Assembly: GCA_032718475.1 (NCBI GenBank)
Contig: JAUCBJ010007127.1
Coordinates: 1-50,163 of the forward strand
DNA: 50,163 nucleotides
Origin: Nemertoderma westbladi
Taxonomy: Eukaryota > Xenacoelomorpha > Nemertodermatida > Nemertodermatidae
Direction of reading: 5' to 3'
Shown here piece after piece: positions 25,019 to 33,517 of this stretch. Numbering within the stretch: position 1 is the first letter of the stretch; each line of letters opens with the position of its first letter. The notes beneath the pieces are model-generated. The model had not been told where the DNA came from. It searched no databases and worked only from the letters and a program-made list of their open reading frames with translations. A program made the position numbers and the translations under genes.

Positions 25019-25890
25019 AGTAGTAGGGTCTTGGCCGGCTCTGTGACACTTGGACCTCACTGACACCCATTGGGTGTCATATGACACCCAATTATCACCC
25101 TATGGGTGTCATTGGGTGTCATTGGCGCCAGACTGTCTGGGTGACACCTCCCAATTAGGCTAATTAGACCCTAATTGACAGGTGTCATCAATTAATTAGT
25201 TCAATTAAACCCTAACAGGTGTCATATGACTCCTAATTAGGGTTTAATTGATTATCCTAATTAATCAGACTGATTAGCGCCCTGACACACAATGGGTCAT
25301 CAGTTAGGTCCAAGTGTCACAGAGCCGGCTCAAGAGGGTGTCATAAGTGACACCGCAGCTCTTTTATTCATTAATATCTATTTATTTATATTTAATTTTA
25401 ATTAATTATTTGCATTTTATTTTATTCGTATTTAATTCTAAATTAATTATTCATTTGTACTTTATGGGTATACAGCTCCCTTACTGGTAACTAATTACTC
25501 CAGACAGCTTTATCGTTGACCTTTGACCCCCCAATTAGCTTTAACCAAGCAACAGCATATTAATGATAGTTGTATCCAAGCGCCCCTGCCCCCCACCCCG
25601 TGACAGCTCTGATTACTAATTACTCGTACATATATCCAACCGCCTGTAGTTCCATAGTCTGCCGCTAGAGGGCGTATTATCTGAAAATTAACATATTATA
25701 CATATTTAACTATTTATTTGTACCTAATTTTAATTAATTATTTGTATTCTATTTGACTTTATTTATTCATTTGTACTTTATTTTAAATTAATTAATTGTA
25801 TTACTTTTACTTTATATATTGATTTCTATTTTTAGATTAATTTGGTTTTATATTACCAATGAGATCACTATGACATAATGTCTATTTTTA
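25019..25890 (+). repeat. Left terminal inverted repeat, 872 bp
   Basis: Reverse complement of 39209-40080. Identity is complete over every block I compared, and it ends sharply after TGTCTATTTTTA. The outer 340 bp are packed with at least 12 GTGTCA/TGACAC words and with a 24-bp inverted pair (25034-25057 and 25306-25329). A CTCF-like word GCCGCTAGAGGGCG lies at 25661-25674. Long identical TIRs serve as origins in protein-primed replication. Confidence 0.95.
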
Positions 25891-26104
25891 GCTCTATGGT
25901 TTATAGATCCCTTATCGTTAACTTTATAATCTTTCCTCTCGCGGCCCCTTTGTCTTCGTTATTCAATGGCGCCATTCTGTCTACCATTGAATAACATTGG
26001 GCAATCATTATCTCGCCTGATGTAACGTCATCAAAGCTGCTCTCTGATTGGTTTAATTATACAGTCTTTTCTCCCTCCTGTTCCCTGATTGGCTAACCCA
26101 TTCT

Positions 26105-26145
26105 AGCCCCCTCTATAATAGCCCCCGTTCACCACATTCCCAATC
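26105..26145 (+). promoter_or_regulatory. TATA promoter of the 569-aa gene
   Basis: CCTCTATAATAGCCC with the TATA core at about 26113-26119, roughly 125 bp before the ATG at 26240. No splice acceptor lies between it and the ATG. The sequence between 25891 and this site holds two GATTGGY (CCAAT-type) words at 26047 and 26088. Confidence 0.55.
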
Positions 26146-26239
26146 ATTGTCTCTTTGTTTTCCTGAAAAGTTTTAATTATTTTCGTAAAAGTATTTATTT
26201 ATTTTTATTTCCTAAACGAGTTACCGGTACACAATCACG

Positions 26240-27949
26240 ATGGCACATTCAGAAATCAGCTATTCAAGCAACGATCTGGTTTGCAACGAAAATCAGTTTA
26301 TGCTACAAGACAACTCGTTTGGTCTATATTTCGATTCGGCGAACAAACTCTTCCCGTTAACGATAAATACAACCTTAAACCAACCCATCCCGATTCCGGC
26401 AAACTACGCGCACTTTATTTTCCGCGCCTGCTACGAACTTCACGATGGACAATATCAAACCCTCGACGATAATAAACTTCATTCCTCCAACCACGGTTTC
26501 AAACTTTTAAAAAGGGACAACAAAATCACGTTCAATCTAACTACTTCGCCCGAGACGTTTACGATTCCAACTAGTATAGTCGATTTTATTCGAGAAAACA
26601 TCAACCAAGATGTGGCAAATCGTCTACTGGGTTTAACCACTCTCGTAACCTCCTTCTTCTCCGATGATCGCTTATTTGATTTTCATAGTATCGCAAACTC
26701 GATTCTTCTTCTCATCTGGAACTCGTCGACTCCGACCGAGGAAGAGGAGACTCGTTTCTTTAAACTTTTCGACAAGGATGTTCTCGCTTTCGGCGAGAAA
26801 TTGAATGAGCTCACATGCTTTTTCGCCAATAAAGTCTCCTATTACTTTGGATTCAATTATAGAGTTGGCACCTATGGAAGTATTAACCCAGTGAAACCAC
26901 TCGAGTTAATAAAGCTGGAAGACACGGTAAACAGTTCATGGATCACATTTTCCGTCGCCTGCGCCAATTTATTTCAACAATATGTAAACATCTGTCGCCC
27001 TTTTATTAATCCTACTACTCACCTTGTCCTAAAACCGGGTAATTGGGTTGCTTTTGACTATTGCACTTTTGGGTTTGTTACAAATATTCGGAACGAGCGC
27101 AATTTAGCGATCACCAATGGCTACGAGGTTGACGATGGAAAGGCTATTGTTTCTTCTAGGGGCATGATTCTTCTTACACCAAGCGAGGTCGGCGAATTGA
27201 AATGGTTCGATTCAACCGTCGAGGATAGTGAATGTGTCTGCTACGATGAACTTAACGTATACAAAGACAACATTTCCGAGCGAATATCGTTACAAAGTTG
27301 TATCAGTGATTCAGAAATTGATTTACAGATAACCGAGAGAAAATTTAACGAATCCTTTACTATAGCTAACACGATTCAAGCGCGCGAGGCTCTAATCAGA
27401 TTCAAGGCTATGGCTATACAATTTGCTTTCAAACCAAAGCAGATTACGATCCCCAATCATCAGCGCTATCTCATAAATAGCAATATCGCAGCCTTTATCT
27501 ATAAGTTCAAATCCGAAAAATATGTTGGTATCTGGCCCATTTTAATGAAAGACGAAGAGAATACCACTTTTCAGTTCACCAACGGTCTCAATATTAGGGG
27601 CAGCGATTTTCTCGCGATAAATATAACCAACCCACCCAACTCTCACTACTATCTCAGTCCTTACATTCATATCGAGAACAAACCAGCAGAAATTATATTC
27701 ACCAATACGAAAAATACCAACACTATCACCCTATCCAACGACTTTACCATCGCGCGCCTTTTCGAATTACTAAAACGTTCTCTCAGAGAAGGCATCTTTC
27801 TCCCGCAGCAAACACACCTTAATCTATTTCACCCCCCAAGAAAAGGCTATCTCAACAATCTATTAAAGAGAAAATTATCGCAACCATTAATAGTATCGGA
27901 CCCTAAAAGGGTTAAACCAGTTATTCTCGGAGGCCAGCAACCCTATTAA
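26240..27949 (+). CDS. Polinton 569-aa protein of unknown function (capsid-sized)
   Basis: I do not recognise this protein. It is an intact single-exon frame with a good start context (CACGATGG) behind its own TATA box. It has mixed alpha/beta composition, many beta-prone segments, no signal peptide and no clear transmembrane helix. The C terminus is basic with nuclear-localisation-like patches (LKRKL near 542-546, DPKRVKP near 554-560). Its length is within the range of double-jelly-roll major capsid proteins, which Polintons usually encode, and the strong plus-strand promoter would suit a structural gene, but I see no motif that proves this. A degraded duplicate of the segment at 27690-27750 lies at 28378-28440. 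Other options are a terminal protein or a replication factor. A structure prediction would decide. Confidence 0.8.
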   Translation: MAHSEISYSSNDLVCNENQFMLQDNSFGLYFDSANKLFPLTINTTLNQPIPIPANYAHFIFRACYELHDGQYQTLDDNKLHSSNHGFKLLKRDNKITFNLTTSPETFTIPTSIVDFIRENINQDVANRLLGLTTLVTSFFSDDRLFDFHSIANSILLLIWNSSTPTEEEETRFFKLFDKDVLAFGEKLNELTCFFANKVSYYFGFNYRVGTYGSINPVKPLELIKLEDTVNSSWITFSVACANLFQQYVNICRPFINPTTHLVLKPGNWVAFDYCTFGFVTNIRNERNLAITNGYEVDDGKAIVSSRGMILLTPSEVGELKWFDSTVEDSECVCYDELNVYKDNISERISLQSCISDSEIDLQITERKFNESFTIANTIQAREALIRFKAMAIQFAFKPKQITIPNHQRYLINSNIAAFIYKFKSEKYVGIWPILMKDEENTTFQFTNGLNIRGSDFLAINITNPPNSHYYLSPYIHIENKPAEIIFTNTKNTNTITLSNDFTIARLFELLKRSLREGIFLPQQTHLNLFHPPRKGYLNNLLKRKLSQPLIVSDPKRVKPVILGGQQPY

Positions 27950-29994
27950 TATAAACAGTCTCTATTTATTAAAAACTGTTCTGATTATATCTTTTGTTAT
28001 TGTTGATGTTCTTATATTATTTATTATTAATGTTGTTGGTAAATTATTTATCCGTTGTTGTTATATTATTTAATATTGATGTTGTCGGTAAATTATTTAT
28101 TCTTGTTTCCCCATATTGTTTAAAAATATAAGATGTTTAACCGGTTATTTTTCATTTTTCTCTACTAGTTAATCTATTCTATGAGAGCGAGCCATGAAGT
28201 AAGTGAGTCTCAGCATACCATTAATGACCCCTACTGCTTCTTCGTAATCAATTTGAATGTTAACCCCTAAATAAACAGCCAATCCCTATGAATTCTTTAC
28301 AAACTCGATATGCAAGTTGTTTATCAGAGCTGATTTAATTAAAATATATTATTTAGCGATTTTCGTGATTAATGCTATAAATTATATTCACCAAAATGAA
28401 AATATCCACCCTATTACTCTATCCATCAAGCGATGCTTTGTATGTATTGATGGCGAGCAAAGTTTTCAGGGCGACCACCTCTAGGCTGTAAGTACGCTGT
28501 TCTGTCCTATCATAGACACTCTGTCTTTTAGATGCTTCACTGTTAATATTAAGCCGTTAGCCATGGCGCCGCTGATAAGCCGCGAGGATATTCAAAGGCT
28601 TTGGTTTGATTGTTCGTACTATGGATAGTTCAATGAAATCATGAAAGGGAGGGCCGCATGGGGTTGAAAGTGATAGCCCCTCATCCTTATTTTCCCGAGA
28701 AATTCTTAAAGGCGACTATGAATAGAACAATGAAACATTAAAGGGAGGACCGCATATGATGGGAAATGATAGGCTTTCAACTGCCTTTGCCCAGATTTGT
28801 GTAAGTTCGAGGGAGGATGTAGAGGAAAATATACTCGTAGCTTTAATGCCCCATTTGATTAAAGTAGAGCAAATTTAGCTTTCACCTAAGGGTTATCACT
28901 CCTTGCAACTGCAAAATTTAAAATTCTATCTATGATGTATTCACTATAACTCGTTTGCTGATATTATTTCATCGCGAAATTAAAAGCATCTGCTATCACT
29001 ATTATTATAGTATATTATCTAAACTAGTGACACCGAGTTGGAACAGATAGGATAATTGCACTTTGTTATGTTTTAGGTTAGTAGCTTTAATCATAATACT
29101 ACCGGGCTATAAAATGTTGTATAAATATCGGGGGGAGGGTCATAATGACCCCGATCGAGGTGGGGAATCGAAACTATGACAATCTGTATATCCTATTTTG
29201 TGTTTACTTTTTATATTTTCCACGAAGCGAGAGCAAAAATTTAAATTTCCTGAAAATTTCTGAGTCTCAGCACACCATTAATGATCCCTATGCCTTCTTC
29301 GTAGTCAATTTGAATGATAATCCCTAAATCCCTATATTTTTCATAAAAACCCTCAAAACTTTACAAATTTTGAAAAATCGGCTAATATAAAATGCCCCAT
29401 AGTTTCAATAAAAATGGTACTCGAAATGTGAATACAATGCTTCCACTTCATCAAGGTGAAACCTTAACGAAAACTATCCTGATCCACACTCGATTTGTAA
29501 ATACATTGCATCCACTTTTACCCAGATGGAGCATTTGTATTGTATTTAAGATTTATTTTCATGACTCACATAATAACCCCAATACTACCGGCCTATAAAA
29601 TGTTGTACAAACACCGGGGAGGGTCATAATGACCCTGGTCGGGGGTAGGGAATCGAATCTATGACAATCTGTATATCCTATTTTGTGTTTACTTTTTATT
29701 TTTTCCGTGAAGCGACGGCCAAAATTTAAAATTCCTGAAAATTTCGCGGATAGAGAATTATAAATATAATTGGTGAGCATAGTGCTACGCGAAGGCTCCA
29801 TGGCAGATGTATTTTAGCTATGGACTCGTATATCCATTTTACTCTACTATAGCCAGACTGTCTTTGAGGTGCCCCGTTAGCCTTGGCGCCGCTAAATCTG
29901 CATGAGGGCCGGCCGGTAAGCGAGATATCTCTATTGCTAATAAGCTTGAGGGCCCAAATAAGGCTAACATTCATATGCTATATCCCATAGTTAT
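27950..29994. other. Polinton interior: remnants of duplicated genes and repeats
   Basis: No intact gene. 28378-28440 resembles codons of the 569-aa gene at 27690-27752. 28202-28270 and 29259-29327 both encode a 22-residue C terminus ending in stop (SESQHTINDPY, then FFV, NLN and NP), differing at a few residues, so the last exon of some lost gene is present twice. 28620-28660 and 28720-28760 share GGGAGGRCCGCAT blocks. 29104-29260 and 29590-29745 are direct repeats, each starting with CTATAAAATGTTG. Part of them is the reverse complement of the tRNA-like repeats at 32460-32930. Confidence 0.6.
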
Positions 29995-30080
29995 TACCGA
30001 TATATAATTACTACTGGCTCCTAACGACTTATCACTGTACCGATATATAATTACTACTGGCTCCTAACGACTTATCACTG
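29995..30080 (+). repeat. Perfect tandem duplication, 43-bp unit
   Basis: Two exact copies (29995-30037 and 30038-30080) containing TACCGATATATAATTACTAC and GACTTATCACTG. They lie just upstream of the TATA box of the 139-aa gene and could act as a doubled regulatory element. Confidence 0.95.
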
Positions 30081-30140
30081 GGAGCCCTTTAATTAAAGCC
30101 GCCGCTCGTTGAAACTGTTGCGTTGCTCCCTCTGCGTTGA

Positions 30141-30180
30141 TGCTATATAAACCGAGTTGGGACCTTCATTCGTCATCAGT
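30141..30180 (+). promoter_or_regulatory. TATA and initiator-like promoter of the 139-aa gene
   Basis: GCTATATAAACC at about 30143-30152 is followed about 30 bp later by CATCAGTTTTG (30174-30184), an initiator-like TCAGT. The ATG is at 30267. Confidence 0.6.
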
Positions 30181-30266
30181 TTTGACATCGAATAATTCAC
30201 AAGTTATTGTAAACTTTTTTCATTTTTAAACTTTTGCGTTTACAATTTATCGAGTTACTATTTATC

Positions 30267-30686
30267 ATGGCTTCCACCACCAGCACCCAGCTAGCCGCCT
30301 CCGTGACACCGGTCTCCACCACAGCTACACCCGTCACCACCATATCCAACGCTACCATCACCATCACATCCAGAAGCGTCGGTACACAGACCACGGAGAG
30401 CAGGTCGGAAGCGGTAACTCCCTATGGCCGTTTTATGAGGGACCAGGAAGAGGAAATGGCGTGGGAGGAAGATTTGTTTGATCGGGAGCTCGAGATTCGA
30501 GCACTGGAGGAGGAGAGGTTGGAGCGACTTCGGACCTCCTCCAACTGGTACGATCAATATTTGTATCAGGAATTTCTCGAGGAAGAGATAGCGGCGGCTG
30601 AGGAGAGCAGGTATAAACATCCCTTTCCCCAGGAAAACTGGGAGGAAACAGAAGATTTCAGGGAGGAACCATGGTGTAAGTTTTAA
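30267..30686 (+). CDS. Polinton acidic 139-aa protein, unknown function
   Basis: The first ATG in frame is at 30267; the frame is open a little further upstream but without another ATG. Residues 1-50 are Ser/Thr/Ala-rich and probably disordered. They include SVGTQTTE, which resembles the TQT anchor of dynein light chain LC8 ligands. Residues 55-125 are strongly acidic and helical (EEEMAWEEDLFDRELEIRAL, LEEEIAAAEES), with Trp and Tyr repeats. I do not recognise a family. A strong donor (GGTGTAAGT) lies at about 30675, five codons before the unspliced stop, and a TTCTTTTCTCATAG acceptor lies near 30875. Splicing there would change only the last residues. It could be an adaptor or scaffold protein. 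Confidence 0.65.
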   Translation: MASTTSTQLAASVTPVSTTATPVTTISNATITITSRSVGTQTTESRSEAVTPYGRFMRDQEEEMAWEEDLFDRELEIRALEEERLERLRTSSNWYDQYLYQEFLEEEIAAAEESRYKHPFPQENWEETEDFREEPWCKF

Positions 30687-31949
30687 TTAATACTAACATT
30701 CCTTTATAATATGATATAATAAAATAGGTTAAAGCAATAAGCAGATTGAGTAGAAATTAATTTGAGTAATTACAATAATTATAAAGTTATACGAATTACC
30801 AAGATGATTATAAAGCAATTACATAAATAATAAATTATTATTTACTTATAAAATAAATTATTTCTTTTCTCATAGGCTAAATTATATTCTATCGCTGAGG
30901 GCTCAGAGTTAGTTTTCGCTGGAGCGAGCGAGATGGGAGGATTGGGAGCGCAGTAGAGGGGTGACAGTTGGACCTCACTGTGAAAACGAATAAATTAGTG
31001 TTACTAATGGGGGGCTGATGAGTTATAATTCTATGGAGTGGAGAAAAAAGAGTCATAAAGAACTTTATTTGTTTAATTATACTTTAGCTATCCATACTTA
31101 TTTTATTGTTTCTACGGTATAGGCCACCAGAAAACCCAGATTTGTACAATTGTGAACAATTTTATCAAATGTGTACCAGTGTAATGTAATGTTGTTGAAC
31201 GGGACAATTGAACATAATTTTCCGCCAAAGGAAAAAATTAATAGTTTTGAAACGTTTAGTAATCTGGAAACTCTCTATAGTTTGCAGCGAACTGTTACTC
31301 ATTATAGCTGAAAATGTGATAAGGATTTTGTTTACCTTTATTAAAGTGTGCGGTTAATAGTGTCTAGTAGGCCCATAGTTAGTGATGTTAAGGCATCTTC
31401 TGGTGTTTCTCTGTGCCCTCTCGGTGTCAGACTAATGGCGCGACATCTCCCTACACTAAATTAATTATTCAATGGTCTAGCCTCCTCCATTCACATATCC
31501 CATCCACTCCTATACACTCCATGAACCTCCATGTGGTCTTGTATGTAGTTCTCTCTCTACCATTATAGCCCATGTCCGCAATGTTACGCCCGAGGGGGCT
31601 CTCTCGTCTACCTGATATCAGACATACAGGCCCACCGCACACAAAGCCTTTGTCGATCCCAGCAAGTTAGCCTCCTGCTGTGTGATCTTTTATATCCAAA
31701 TAATGTCTGATGGTTGCGCATAAAAATTTTGCTTACTATTACACAATTATATTAGTATTAGGACTATTTATCCATAATAATTATATTAGAATTATAAATG
31801 TATTTACCCCACAATATTTATTACTATTAGATGTATTTATTCAAGAAATTATATGTTTTTATAATATACTTTGGAAAATTAGTCGACTAAGTCATAATTT
31901 TTAAAACTTTAAATACGGGTTGAGTTATTTTATAAAGTTAAGAAGAATG
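30684..31949. other. Polinton interior, non-coding
   Basis: Likely 3' region of the 139-aa gene. It contains GTGACAGTTGGACCTCACTG at 30961-30980, which matches the outer TIR motif with one mismatch. A 64-codon ATG frame at 31710-31904 is very hydrophobic (YYYTIILVLGLFI) but lies in AT-rich DNA; I do not call it a gene. Confidence 0.5.
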
Positions 31950-32945
31950 AACCAATAGAGGGAGCCTGAAGTCTAATCTCTTGGCCTTTACTCCCATTAA
32001 CTCCCAAGGTTGCATACTATCACTATAGCTGGGAGAGTCGAAGCTAGAGTATATGCTAGAGTTAACCAAGAGCTAGGAAAAAGAATAATGCTCTTCTAGG
32101 GTCCAAACTCACGACCTTCTAATTAGAAAACTAAGCAAATAATCAGCTTGAAGGCCTTAGACCCTTAATCGGAGGCATCGAGCAGCCAATGAGAGAGCAG
32201 ATGCGAGTACAGTGGTAAAGCCCATCCATAGTGAGATAGCGTTGCACTAGCTCTCAAGGATAGTTATACTCACCATTCAAATATCCCTCGCAAACCAGAG
32301 TCCCCCAACATCTAAAGTATTACACTTCAATGCAAAATATATAATGCAATATAACTCGAATATTTCTGTTTTTTATAATATAAATAATGATTGTAGCATA
32401 AATTTATAATTTCACATAAATATAATGTGAAAATTCACTTTAATATAGAGTAACTAACTAAACATGTAATAGGATATACAGATGGTCATAGGTTCGACCC
32501 ATTCTCGTATCCCGTTTTATGGAAAATATAAAAAGTAAACATAGAATAACTAGAGTAACTAAACTAAACATAAAATAGGATGAACAGGTGGTCACATGTT
32601 CGATCCCTACTCGCGACCATTATAAATCCAACACAAAATAAGTTAAACCAGGGTTCGAATCCTAATCATGAAAATATAAAAAGTAAACATAGAATAACTA
32701 GAGTAACTAAACTAAACATAAAATAGGAAAAACAGAAGGTCACGGGCTCAATCCCTACTCGTATCCCGTTTTATGGAAAATAAACAGGAGGTCATAGGTT
32801 CAATCCCTACTCGCGACCATTATAAATCCAACACAAAATAAGATAAACCAGGGTTCGAATCCTACTAATGCAATTATAAAAAGTGGGTAACACGGATGGT
32901 CACGGATTCAAACCCTACTCACGGAAAAATAAAAACCAACACAAA
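31950..32945 (+). repeat. Array of tRNA-T-arm-like repeats inside the Polinton
   Basis: About seven copies of a GGTTCGAAYCC/GGTTCGAYCCC-type word (the B box and T loop of tRNA genes) occur at 32483, 32591, 32650, 32739, 32790, 32850 and 32899. They are embedded in two direct repeats of about 200 bp that share AAAAGTAAACATAGAATAAC, CTCGCGACCATTATAAATCC and CAACACAAAATAAG. On the minus strand, 32100-32165 reads like the D, anticodon and T-arm region of a degenerate tRNA (TTTTCTAATTAGAA, then GGTCGTGAGTTTGGACCC). None folds as a full cloverleaf by eye, so I call no tRNA gene. Part of the unit recurs inverted at 29145-29230 and 29630-29720. Confidence 0.7.
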
Positions 32946-32987
32946 ATAAATAATATAGTAAACTTTCATGTATATCATAGTAAATAG

Positions 32988-33503
32988 CTAATTTAATAAT
33001 AAAGTTTGTAAAATAGATAATGATTCGGGGAATTCACCGGCTGGACACATGGAAACGATTTTATTACTATGAAATACACTGAAATATGCACGTCCTATAT
33101 ATATTCTAATCGCGCAAAATAATTCGGGGGTATAGCTAATAAATATTGCTTTATTATTAAATGTATGATGTCCACATTTTTTCATTAATAATTTAAAATT
33201 AACACTTGGAAAAATAATAGTTCGTGTTTCGGTATTAAGTTTCAAATTTTGTAATTGCATACCGATAGTTTGTTTTAAATAAAGCAATTCACTAGCTAAA
33301 TTATTGCACAGGCCTACAATTGTTACTGCGCCGCTGGGAAATAGCATTATAGTTGAATCGTCACCTTTGTAGATAAACATGTTTGGTTTTAAGCATCTTT
33401 GACCTGTAATTTGCTGTGAAATTTTCTCTAGTTCAAATTTGGCAATGTTTTTTCCGGTGAACTGTTTATTGGTTATTTCTATTTTGTTGTTCAATTTCTT
33501 ATT
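32988..33503 (-). CDS. TBP-like protein (two TBP repeats) encoded by the Polinton
   Basis: TATA-binding protein is a saddle of two related repeats that bends DNA by inserting two pairs of phenylalanines. This about 168-residue protein has the same size and two-repeat order as the TBP core. Repeat 1 has PNMFIY, then IMLFPSGAVTIVG and a helix. Repeat 2 has ISYTPELFCAIRIYI, then FSVFHSNKIV and a helix; the SYxPELF word is close to the TBP signature. The four phenylalanines at TBP intercalation positions are all present (F40, F52, F126, F141, counted from the TTG at 33494). The frame has no ATG before residue 39. It opens right after TTTTATTTTTCTAG, only 14 bases beyond the polymerase stop codon, so it is probably entered by splicing. 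Role inferred: promoter recognition for element genes. Confidence 0.72.
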   Translation of the reverse strand, partial: NKKLNNKIEITNKQFTGKNIAKFELEKISQQITGQRCLKPNMFIYKGDDSTIMLFPSGAVTIVGLCNNLASELLYLKQTIGMQLQNLKLNTETRTIIFPSVNFKLLMKKCGHHTFNNKAIFISYTPELFCAIRIYIGRAYFSVFHSNKIVSMCPAGEFPESLSILQTLLLN

Positions 33504-33517
33504 CTAGAAAAATAAAA
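33504..33517 (-). promoter_or_regulatory. Splice acceptor between the polymerase stop and the TBP-like ORF
   Basis: The whole 14-base gap between the polymerase TAA (33518-33520) and the TBP-like exon is TTTTATTTTTCTAG, a polypyrimidine tract with AG. The same ATTTTTCTAG precedes the polymerase ATG. Confidence 0.6.

Noticed and set aside
29145-29327. 60-aa ORF with a TATA-like sequence upstream
   Set aside because: Its first half is the inverted tRNA-like repeat of 32460-32930 and its end is the duplicated orphan exon tail, so it is a chance fusion.
31710-31904. 64-aa hydrophobic ORF in the Polinton
   Set aside because: Leu/Ile/Tyr-rich because the DNA is AT-rich; no promoter or homology seen. 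Kept only as a note.
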